From assembly GCA_027294925.1 (NCBI GenBank), contig JAPULM010000059.1:1-7960 (forward strand): DNA of 7,960 nucleotides, read 5' to 3'. Shown piece by piece: positions 1 to 5,994 of the stretch. Position numbers and translations under genes: made by a program. The notes under the pieces are model-generated. The model searched no databases, was not told where the DNA came from, and saw only the letters and a list, made by a program, of their open reading frames with translations. Position 1 is the first letter of the stretch; the number at the start of each line of letters is the position of its first letter. Source of the stretch: a bacterium (GTDB lineage: Bacteria; Tectomicrobia; Entotheonellia; Entotheonellales; Entotheonellaceae).

Positions 1-37
1 GGAAAAAACACGGTGGTGGTTCCTATTACTGCGTGCA

Positions 38-1729
38 TTGAGCGGGCTTTTACGCCATTCTCTCATTATAACCCTCGCAATTTTTAGCCTTGTATCTTCC
101 GCATCAGCAGCCCAACCCAAGAAAATCCTCCCACGACCGGATTCAGGCGTAACGCTTGAAGCCATATCCGCCGCACAAACGCTCCTGGATTATCGAGGCA
201 TCGTTCAACGGGGGCAAAGTTCTTTCGTCTTATTACGACGGGCAGGGGTAAGCTCAGCAGAGGTATTACGGCTGCAGAAGTCAATCCGCTCTGTCTACAA
301 CTTGCAGCATCTTAGAGTCGGGCGACCATACAAAATCACGGTAACCGAGGACGGGCGCTTGCACCGTTTCACCTATGACCTTGACACCCAACGCCGGCTG
401 GAAGTGAAACGGCAAGGCAGTCGCTTTATCGGACAAATCCTGCCGATTGTCGATGCTCATCAGCCGCGCCCGGCAGTCAAAACCCACCATCCAATAACGC
501 CAGGCCTCATCTTACCATCCCAGAACCTTTCCATAACCTTTCCTGTCCACCAAGTTGCCTCGTCAAGCAAAACCACAGATGCTCCTGCAACGCCGACTAC
601 GCCTACCCTCCCTCACACTGAGCTTTCTCTATCATCTCACGCGGGCGTCGTCCAAGGCGGGCAAAGTTCATTCATCTTATTACGACGGGTAGGGGTAAGC
701 TCAGCAGAGATATTACGGCTGCAGAAGTCAATCCGCTCGGTCTACAACTTGCAGCATCTTAGAATCGGACGGCCATACAAAATCACGGTAACGAAAGATG
801 GGCGACTGCACCGTTTCACCTATGATCTTGACACCCAACGCCGGCTGGAAGTGAAACGGCAAGGCAATCGCTTTGCCGGACAAATCCTGCCGATTGTCTA
901 TACGCATAAGCCGCGCATTATACAACTAACCGTTCGCGATTCTTTGCATCAGGTTCTAGCAGAGCAGGGAGAAACATCAAAAATTGCTGTCGATCTGGCG
1001 GATATTTTTGCCTGGGAGATCGATTTCAACTTTGATTTGCGAAGTGGCGATACCTTTAAAATAATGATCGACGAACGCTACCAAGACGGTAATCTTGTGG
1101 GATACAACCGTATTCTTGCAGCTGAAGTTTTCAATCGACAGCGCCTTTTTCAAGCCCTCTATTACCCCCCTAGAGACAAAGGCAATAATGGCGATTACTT
1201 CCGCCCTGACGGAACGTCGATGCGCGGTATGTTTCTGCGCTCCCCGTTACGCTACGCACGCATTTCGTCACGTTTTTCGCGCCGCCGCTTCCACCCGGTT
1301 TTAAAACGTTACAGACCGCACCTGGGCATTGATTACGCAGCCCCTACCGGCACACCGATAAGAAGCGTGGCCGATGGTACCGTATCCTGGGTTGGTCGCA
1401 AAGGCTCCAACGGCAAGATGGTGAAAATCCGTCACAATAAAGTTTATACGACGTCCTACTTACACCTCTCGCGTTATGCACATAAGATGCGGGTTGGGCA
1501 ACACGTCAGCCAAGGGCAAGTCATCGGTTATGTGGGAGCCACAGGGCTTGCTACCGGACCGCACTTGTGCTTTCGTATCACCAAACGAGGCAACCACTTA
1601 AACCCTCTACAGCACAAAAATATTCAAGCTCTTCCCCTGTCTCAACAGGCGTTACCCGCCTTTCGCGCCTATGCAAAACAGTTGCTTACAGAACTGCAAT
1701 TTGCTTCGTCTCAGGCGCGCTCGCAATAA
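38..1729 (+). CDS. Exported M23-family murein endopeptidase, MepM/YebA-like, with duplicated N-terminal module
   Basis: Probable cell-wall metallopeptidase acting on peptidoglycan cross-links outside the inner membrane. From the TTG at 38, residues 1-24 look like a signal peptide: a short basic start, a hydrophobic run, then Ala-Ser-Ala before the likely cut. Residues 54-144 and 203-293 are two near-identical modules resembling the OapA/LysM-like part of MepM proteins, joined by a Pro/Ser/Thr-rich linker. Residues about 295-400 match the middle domain of that family (ADIFAWEIDF, DGTSMRGMFLRSP). The M23 domain covers about 415-530, with HLGID (H428, D432), H476 and GPHLCF (H509, C511). In most relatives the last motif is HxH, so a zinc-ligand His is replaced by Cys. 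The frame is open upstream to the window edge and no good ribosome binding site precedes 38, so the start is uncertain and the gene may begin further left. The family call is firm; the exact substrate is inferred. Confidence 0.85.
   Translation: MSGLLRHSLIITLAIFSLVSSASAAQPKKILPRPDSGVTLEAISAAQTLLDYRGIVQRGQSSFVLLRRAGVSSAEVLRLQKSIRSVYNLQHLRVGRPYKITVTEDGRLHRFTYDLDTQRRLEVKRQGSRFIGQILPIVDAHQPRPAVKTHHPITPGLILPSQNLSITFPVHQVASSSKTTDAPATPTTPTLPHTELSLSSHAGVVQGGQSSFILLRRVGVSSAEILRLQKSIRSVYNLQHLRIGRPYKITVTKDGRLHRFTYDLDTQRRLEVKRQGNRFAGQILPIVYTHKPRIIQLTVRDSLHQVLAEQGETSKIAVDLADIFAWEIDFNFDLRSGDTFKIMIDERYQDGNLVGYNRILAAEVFNRQRLFQALYYPPRDKGNNGDYFRPDGTSMRGMFLRSPLRYARISSRFSRRRFHPVLKRYRPHLGIDYAAPTGTPIRSVADGTVSWVGRKGSNGKMVKIRHNKVYTTSYLHLSRYAHKMRVGQHVSQGQVIGYVGATGLATGPHLCFRITKRGNHLNPLQHKNIQALPLSQQALPAFRAYAKQLLTELQFASSQARSQ
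197..469 (+). repeat. Intragenic repeat copy 1 (residues 54-144 of the M23 protein)
   Basis: First of two copies of a 273-base in-frame unit lying 447 bases apart. By hand alignment the copies differ at about 26 of 273 bases and 12 of 91 residues, with no gaps. The encoded module includes RLQKSIRSVYNLQHL and HRFTYDLDTQRRLEVKRQG. Similarity stops abruptly at both ends: the sequence before this copy does not resemble that before copy 2. Confidence 0.93.
644..916 (+). repeat. Intragenic repeat copy 2 (residues 203-293 of the M23 protein)
   Basis: Second copy of the 273-base unit, about 90% identical in DNA to copy 1. It runs directly into the middle domain of the peptidase, which is where single-copy relatives carry this module. 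Copy 2 is therefore probably the positional original and copy 1 the added one; this is an inference. The 174 bases between the copies (470-643) encode a low-complexity Pro/Ser/Thr-rich linker. Confidence 0.93.
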
Positions 1730-1784
1730 GGCGATTTCCTGCAAAGAATCTCCTGGTCTTGCTAGTCTGTTTGCAAAGCGCCTA

Positions 1785-1819
1785 AAGCCCCTGCGTAACA
1801 GGACGCCAGGGCAGGGCTT
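1785..1819 (+). terminator. Possible hairpin between the peptidase gene and the promoter
   Basis: AAGCCC, a one-base bulge and TGC at 1785-1794 can pair with GCAGGGCTT at 1811-1819, giving a 9-bp stem around a 16-base loop. No T-run follows, so it is at best a weak intrinsic terminator for the peptidase gene. It ends only six bases before the -35 box of the next promoter, so a regulatory role is also possible. It may be fortuitous. Confidence 0.25.
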
Positions 1820-1825
1820 AACGCC

Positions 1826-1854
1826 TTGACAGTATGCCGTGAGAACGCTATAAT
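1826..1854 (+). promoter_or_regulatory. Perfect-consensus sigma70-type promoter for the rpmF-fab-rnc cluster
   Basis: TTGACA (1826-1831), a spacer of exactly 17 bases, and TATAAT (1849-1854) match both boxes of the housekeeping consensus without a mismatch. Transcription would begin near 1861, giving a leader of about 74 bases before the GTG of the DUF177 gene. The site sits in the only sizeable gap upstream of the cluster. Nothing between or just beyond the boxes resembles the long palindromic FapR operator of Firmicutes, so any regulator is unknown. A match this exact is unlikely by chance in an intergenic gap. Confidence 0.85.
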
Positions 1855-1934
1855 TTGGCCGCTTACCGCAGCTATCACTATTAAGGCTAGACAACGGCAA
1901 CTATTCCCACGCATTAATGTAAGAGGGTAGAAGG

Positions 1935-2504
1935 GTGGCGCCTCCATGGGACGATGCCGCAACCCTGATTATCAGGATTGCCCAAATTCTTCAAGGCGGC
2001 TATACCCTAGATATAGCGGTGAGTCCAGGCTCGCTGCAGCTTCCACAAGGTGACGACGCCGTGCTCAGCGGAGATGTGCGTGTAGAAGGTCGCCTAAGCA
2101 GTATGGCTGAGCAGGTTTATTTCCATGGGTTTATTCACGGCGCCGTAACAATGCCTTGCAGTCGGTGCCTGCAACCTTCACAAACCGATTTCACGGCTGA
2201 AACTCGAGGGATTTTTCTGCCTCCCTCGTCTGATATACTGTCCGCTGCCTCAGAGAGTAGGACTGGACCAACCGACGAAATCGATTTATACATACATGAT
2301 GGGACACTATTAGACTTAAAGCCCCTGGTAAGAGAACAGGTTGTCCTCTCCATTCCTATTCAGACGCTGTGTCGTGCCGACTGTGCAGGATTGTGTCCTG
2401 CCTGCGGATGTGATCTCAATAACGGAACCTGTGCTTGCCGGATAGACAATTTAGATCCGCGCTTTGCGGTGTTGGACCAATTTCGCCATCCAAAATCTTC
2501 GTAA
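1935..2504 (+). CDS. yceD: YceD-family (DUF177) protein, linked to 23S rRNA / large-subunit biogenesis
   Basis: A 189-residue protein of the YceD/DUF177 family, which nearly always precedes rpmF and has been tied to 23S rRNA accumulation; its molecular action is not settled. Family marks are the CSRC motif (C75, C78) and a Cys-rich C-terminal segment at residues 146-168 containing [10 protein letters not shown], followed by [10 protein letters not shown]. The many cysteines (75, 78, 146, 150, 154, 157, 159, 166, 168) suggest metal binding, which is inferred. The GTG at 1935 is chosen because AGAGGG at 1922-1927 lies 7 bases upstream. It adds about ten residues before the LIIRIAQI segment where relatives often start. 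The gene is the first behind the consensus promoter. Its TAA is part of the ribosome binding site of rpmF, which suggests coupled translation. Confidence 0.88.
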   Translation: MAPPWDDAATLIIRIAQILQGGYTLDIAVSPGSLQLPQGDDAVLSGDVRVEGRLSSMAEQVYFHGFIHGAVTMPCSRCLQPSQTDFTAETRGIFLPPSSDILSAASESRTGPTDEIDLYIHDGTLLDLKPLVREQVVLSIPIQTLCRADCAGLCPACGCDLNNGTCACRIDNLDPRFAVLDQFRHPKSS

Positions 2505-2515
2505 GGGACTTTCTT

Positions 2516-2698
2516 ATGGGTGTGCCAAAACGCAAAACCTCACGCTCGCGCCGCGACAAGCGGCGTACGCACAAACGTCTTGTGTTGCCGGGGCAAAGCG
2601 TCTGTCCCCAGTGCCAGGAGACCAAACTCCCCCATCATGCATGTCCGACGTGCGGAACTTACAAGGGGCGAGAAGTTGTCGCGATGAACGACATCTAA
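2516..2698 (+). CDS. rpmF: 50S ribosomal protein L32, zinc-binding (four-Cys) form
   Basis: A 60-residue basic protein of the large ribosomal subunit. The start [18 protein letters not shown] is the L32 signature. Two CxxC pairs (C30/C33 and C43/C46) form the zinc ribbon of the C+ type, not the Cys-less variant. The reading frame is open further upstream, but ATG 2516 gives the standard N-terminus. TAAGGGA at 2502-2508 serves as ribosome binding site and overlaps the stop of the preceding gene; the gap is 11 bases. Its position before plsX is the conserved arrangement that couples ribosome and lipid genes. Confidence 0.97.
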   Translation: MGVPKRKTSRSRRDKRRTHKRLVLPGQSVCPQCQETKLPHHACPTCGTYKGREVVAMNDI

Positions 2699-2747
2699 AG
2701 CCGAGATGTACGACCGGCTTGCGCCGTATTGTACGACATGTGATGGC

Positions 2748-2754
2748 AAGGTGG
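2748..2754 (+). promoter_or_regulatory. Ribosome binding site fixing the plsX start
   Basis: AAGGTGG lies 8 bases before ATG 2763. The alternative in-frame ATG at 2706 has no comparable site and would add 19 residues not found at the start of typical PlsX proteins. Confidence 0.6.
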
Positions 2755-2762
2755 TGCCTTCA

Positions 2763-3902
2763 ATGAAAATCGCAGTTGACGGCATGGGCGGGGATTACGC
2801 CCCACAGGCAATTGTTGAAGGAGCTGTGCTGGCTGCCCAAGAATACAATAGTGAACTTATCTTGGTAGGCGACGAAACACGCCTTGAGCGCGAACTTGAC
2901 CGTTTACAAGCTCATAACCTGCCGATATCTATCTGCCACGCTTCAGAAGTGGTGCATATGGAAGAAGCGCCGGGTATGGCGTTACGCAAAAAGCGTTTTT
3001 CGTCGATACGGGTCGCCATTGAATTGGTGCGTAGTGGAGAGGCACAAGCCGTTGTCAGTGCAGGCAATACGGGCGCTGCCTTAGCTGCTTCGACAATGTT
3101 TTTGAGGCCCCTAAAGGGTATAGATAGGCCGGCGATCGCCGCTTTGTTGCCCACCCAGAAAGGTTTTACGATCCTACTCGACGTTGGCGCCAACGTCGAC
3201 TGTAAATCAACCCAGTTATTTCAATTCGGCATCATGGGAAACGTCTTCGCCAAATACGTCCTAGACAAACCGTCTCCGGCAGTAGGCCTCCTAGCCATTG
3301 GTGAGGAAGACAGCAAAGGTAATGACGTTACCCGTGAAGCCTTTATGATGCTGAAACAGAGCGATCTAAATTTTATCGGCAATGTTGAAGGCAAACATTT
3401 TTTCCGTGGCGTAGCTGATGTCGCCGTCTGTGATGGTTTCATCGGCAACATTGCCCTGAAAATGTGCGAAGGAGTGGCCGAAATGTACAGTCAGACACTC
3501 AAAGCGGGACTGACCAAAACATTCTGGCGACGCTTCGGCGCTCTATTGATGCGTCCGGCCCTAAACGATATTCGCAAACGTGTTGACGCTTCCGAATATG
3601 GCGGTGCTCCACTCTTGGGAATTAATGGAACCTGTATTATTGGTCATGGCAATTCGACCCCGAAGGCGGTGAAAAACGCCATCCATCTCGCCAAACGATT
3701 TGTTGATGAACGGGTAGCGGAACGCATCCAAGAAGACCTTGAACGCAACATCGATATCCAGCAAACCGGAGCCACGCGCAGCCAGCGTCTCTGGCGCCAA
3801 ATCCGTAACCATATGTCGCTCCGTGGCGAACGTGATGAATTCGAAGACGATATCGTCGACGGTGATGATGGTCTGCCACCCTCTCACTTGCCGGCGTGCT
3901 AA
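2763..3902 (+). CDS. plsX: Acyl-ACP:phosphate acyltransferase PlsX
   Basis: Makes acyl-phosphate from acyl-ACP and phosphate, supplying PlsY for the first acylation of glycerol-3-phosphate; a peripheral membrane enzyme. The family marks are present in order: KIAVDGMGGDYAP at the N-terminus, SAGNTGA from residue 99, DVGANVDC, IGEEDSKGN, CDGFIGNIALK and GINGTCIIGHGN. The start at 2763 is preferred because relatives begin at this point and a ribosome binding site precedes it. Starting at 2706 would give 398 residues. At 379 residues the protein is still longer than the usual 330-355: about 45 residues follow the conserved core, including an acidic stretch (DEFEDDIVDGDDG) and a terminal Cys. The next gene is fabD, 26 bases on; fabH, often placed here, is missing. 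Confidence 0.95.
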   Translation: MKIAVDGMGGDYAPQAIVEGAVLAAQEYNSELILVGDETRLERELDRLQAHNLPISICHASEVVHMEEAPGMALRKKRFSSIRVAIELVRSGEAQAVVSAGNTGAALAASTMFLRPLKGIDRPAIAALLPTQKGFTILLDVGANVDCKSTQLFQFGIMGNVFAKYVLDKPSPAVGLLAIGEEDSKGNDVTREAFMMLKQSDLNFIGNVEGKHFFRGVADVAVCDGFIGNIALKMCEGVAEMYSQTLKAGLTKTFWRRFGALLMRPALNDIRKRVDASEYGGAPLLGINGTCIIGHGNSTPKAVKNAIHLAKRFVDERVAERIQEDLERNIDIQQTGATRSQRLWRQIRNHMSLRGERDEFEDDIVDGDDGLPPSHLPAC

Positions 3903-3928
3903 TGCTTGACCTTATCTAGGACCTTTCT

Positions 3929-4843
3929 ATGAGCGCACTTGTCTGTGCCTTCCCGGGTCAGGGATCGCAGTTTGTCGGTATGGGTAAAGCTCTCTACGCC
4001 ACCGATGCTGACGTACGCGCCCTGTACCAAACGGCTAACGATGTACTCGATTACGACTTGCAGAAGATATGCTTTGAAGGGCCAGAGGAAGAGCTTCGCT
4101 TAACGCAGCACACCCAGCCAGCTGTTCTCTTACACAGCATAGCGGTTTGGACCATTCTACGAAAGCGCGATGTACAACCGACCCTTCTTGCCGGGCATAG
4201 CCTTGGTGAATACTCTGCCTTGGTTGTTTCCGGCGCTCTCGCATTTGCTGACGCCATTCGCCTCGTACATTTACGAGGAACCTTTATGCAAGAGGCCGTG
4301 CCTGCTGGCCAAGGCAGTATGGCGGCCATGCTTGGGGTACCGCGACAGGAGGTTGAACGTTTGTGTACAGAATTCGCGGCTGACGGCGTACTACAGGCTG
4401 CCAATTATAATGCACCCGGACAAATCGTCATTGCTGGACAGAGCCCCGCCGTACAAGCCGCAGTCAAAGCAGTCAAGACACGACGTCTGGGTCGATCCAT
4501 TTTGCTTAAGGTAAGTGCTCCATTCCACTGCGCCTTACTCCAGCCGGCTGCCGATCGTCTAGCAGAGACCCTACGCCAGATCAAACTACAACCGTTTCGT
4601 CTCCCTGTGCTTTCGAATGTGACAGCCGAACCCCATCCGTCCCCCGAAGCCACCAAGGCACTCTTGATTGATCAGGTATGTGACCCGGTACGTTGGGAAG
4701 ATTCGATGCGTTATGCAGTTGAGCAAGGCTGTGAATCCTTTCTTGAGGTCGGCCCGGGCAACATACTCTCAGGCATGATGCGGCGTATTGCGCCGCAGGT
4801 AAACATACTCAAACTAGACACGCTTCTCGGTCTAAAAAAATGA
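3929..4843 (+). CDS. fabD: Malonyl-CoA:ACP transacylase FabD
   Basis: Transfers malonyl from CoA to the phosphopantetheine arm of acyl carrier protein, providing the extender unit for type II fatty acid synthesis in the cytosol. The 304-residue length is normal. Visible motifs are FPGQGSQ near the N-terminus, the nucleophile elbow GHSLGEYSAL with Ser91, the LRGTFMQEAVPAGQGSMAA segment, and SAPFHC with catalytic His200. Both catalytic positions are one lower than S92/H201 of E. coli FabD. AGGA at 3918-3921 lies 7 bases before the ATG. fabG follows after 7 bases, so the pair is surely co-transcribed. No key residue is missing. Confidence 0.97.
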   Translation: MSALVCAFPGQGSQFVGMGKALYATDADVRALYQTANDVLDYDLQKICFEGPEEELRLTQHTQPAVLLHSIAVWTILRKRDVQPTLLAGHSLGEYSALVVSGALAFADAIRLVHLRGTFMQEAVPAGQGSMAAMLGVPRQEVERLCTEFAADGVLQAANYNAPGQIVIAGQSPAVQAAVKAVKTRRLGRSILLKVSAPFHCALLQPAADRLAETLRQIKLQPFRLPVLSNVTAEPHPSPEATKALLIDQVCDPVRWEDSMRYAVEQGCESFLEVGPGNILSGMMRRIAPQVNILKLDTLLGLKK

Positions 4844-4850
4844 GACATCT

Positions 4851-5597
4851 ATGGCGTCGATGAGTGGTAAAGTTGCTGTCGTTACAGGTGCATCACGCGG
4901 TATTGGGCGGTCTATTGCACTTGCTTTAGGTCAATCCGGCTCCCGTGTGGCGGTGACCTACATGCATCAACGTGGACCAGCCGAAGAGGTTGTAGCCATG
5001 CTGCAGGCGCTAGGAACTGAGGGACGTGCTTATCAGTTTGACGTGGCTGACTTTGATGCAACAGCAACCGCCTTCAGCCAGATTACCAATGACTTTGGCG
5101 GCCTCGATATTTTGGTCAATAACGCTGGGATACGAGACGATCAACTACTGGTCCGCATGCTACCTGAAGCTTGGGAGGCAGTGATCCGCACCAATCTCTC
5201 TGGCACCTTTAATTGTGCTCGCGCAGCTTCCCGAACCATGCTGCGCCAACGCTGGGGACGGATTATAGCCATTTCCTCTATTGCGGGACTGGCGGGCAAC
5301 GCTGGTCAAACGAATTATGCCGCTTCCAAAGCCGGCATGATCGGATTTACAAAATCCCTCGCGAAAGAACTGGCCCCACGTGGCATCACGGTCAATGCCG
5401 TGGCACCTGGCTTTATTGACACCGACATGACGCATACCCTCCCCGCTGCACAACGCGATACCTTGTTGCAACAAATTCCAATGGGATCTTTCGGAACCCC
5501 TGAGGATGTCGCAGCATGTGTGGTGTTTTTGGCCTCTAGCGCTGCACAGTATATTACAGGTGAGGTTATTCGCGTAAGCGGCGGACTGCTAATTTAA
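4851..5597 (+). CDS. fabG: 3-oxoacyl-ACP reductase FabG
   Basis: NADPH-dependent reduction of 3-ketoacyl-ACP to 3-hydroxyacyl-ACP, the first reductive step of each elongation cycle. It is a short-chain dehydrogenase of 248 residues: cofactor loop TGASRGIG (residues 12-19), NNAG, TNLS carrying the structural Asn, and the catalytic Ser143, Tyr156 and Lys160 in ISSIAG and YAASK. The C-terminal SGGLLI is typical of FabG. ATG 4851 is chosen over ATG 4860 because a weak GAGA lies 5 bases upstream and the gap to fabD is then only 7 bases. SDR proteins are diverse, but the position between fabD and acpP makes the FabG role secure. Confidence 0.96.
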   Translation: MASMSGKVAVVTGASRGIGRSIALALGQSGSRVAVTYMHQRGPAEEVVAMLQALGTEGRAYQFDVADFDATATAFSQITNDFGGLDILVNNAGIRDDQLLVRMLPEAWEAVIRTNLSGTFNCARAASRTMLRQRWGRIIAISSIAGLAGNAGQTNYAASKAGMIGFTKSLAKELAPRGITVNAVAPGFIDTDMTHTLPAAQRDTLLQQIPMGSFGTPEDVAACVVFLASSAAQYITGEVIRVSGGLLI

Positions 5598-5647
5598 GAC
5601 GGCTAAATGTAACAATTGGTGTAAATCTGCCGATTATGTCCAAAATT

Positions 5648-5670
5648 TTAACCGGCCTACATGGCGTTAA
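5648..5670 (+). promoter_or_regulatory. Small imperfect hairpin in the acpP leader
   Basis: TTAAC (5648-5652) pairs with GTTAA (5666-5670) and GCC (5655-5657) with GGC (5663-5665), leaving a two-base bulge and a TACAT loop. It lies in the 95-base gap 5598-5692, the longest inside the cluster. ACP is usually needed in large excess over its neighbours, so a processing site or extra promoter here would make sense. I see only poor promoter matches, for example a TATGAA-like -10 at 5672. The stem is weak and could be chance. Confidence 0.25.
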
Positions 5671-5692
5671 CTATGAATAGGGAGACCATCGT

Positions 5693-5932
5693 ATGACGAT
5701 CGAACAGCGTGTTCAAGCCATCATTGTCGAACAGCTTGGCGTAGATGAAAACGAAGTGACCGAATCAGCATCGTTTATTGATGACTTAGGAGCAGATTCG
5801 CTCGATACGGTCGAATTGGTCATGGCTTTCGAAGAAGAATTTGAAATTGAAATCTCAGATGAAGATGCTGAGGAAATTACGACTGTCGTTGATGCTGTAA
5901 AATATATCAAAGGGAAAACAGATAGCGCCTAA
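5693..5932 (+). CDS. acpP: Acyl carrier protein
   Basis: A 79-residue acidic helical protein that carries acyl intermediates on a phosphopantetheine group. The attachment motif is GADSLD with Ser36, followed by the conserved recognition helix ([12 protein letters not shown]) and [12 protein letters not shown]. Length and layout are standard. A strong ribosome binding site, AGGGAG at 5679-5684, sits 8 bases before the ATG and is one of the best in the window, in keeping with high expression. The substrate partners FabD, FabG, FabF and PlsX are all encoded alongside. No anomaly seen. Confidence 0.98.
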   Translation: MTIEQRVQAIIVEQLGVDENEVTESASFIDDLGADSLDTVELVMAFEEEFEIEISDEDAEEITTVVDAVKYIKGKTDSA

Positions 5933-5973
5933 GGTCGCTGTAACACACCGTTATAGAGGGCGAATAGAACTAA

Positions 5974-5983
5974 AGAGAGGTGG
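5974..5983 (+). promoter_or_regulatory. Ribosome binding site for fabF
   Basis: AGAGAGGTGG lies 11 bases before GTG 5995. An earlier in-frame GTG at 5980 falls inside this purine run, which would leave it without a properly spaced site. This supports 5995 as the start. Confidence 0.55.
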
Positions 5984-5994
5984 TCCATAACAGC

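Noticed and set aside
84..925. Antisense open frames opposite the M23 gene, including a similar pair at 281-490 and 728-925
   Set aside because: Their resemblance only mirrors the sense-strand duplication. They have no ribosome binding site or recognisable domain.
1785..1854. FapR-type operator or fatty-acid-responsive riboswitch at the cluster promoter
   Set aside because: I saw no long palindrome of the FapR kind and no conserved riboswitch core.
1652..1962. Minus-strand open frames across the promoter gap
   Set aside because: They overlap the end of the M23 gene and the promoter, look compositionally random and match no family I know.
2435..2515. Upstream extension of the rpmF frame
   Set aside because: It lies inside the DUF177 gene and encodes no L32 sequence; L32 proteins begin at the ATG at 2516.
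2706..2762. plsX starting at ATG 2706 (398 residues)
   Set aside because: The extra 19 residues do not resemble PlsX N-termini, and a better placed ribosome binding site precedes ATG 2763. It is kept only as a minor finding.
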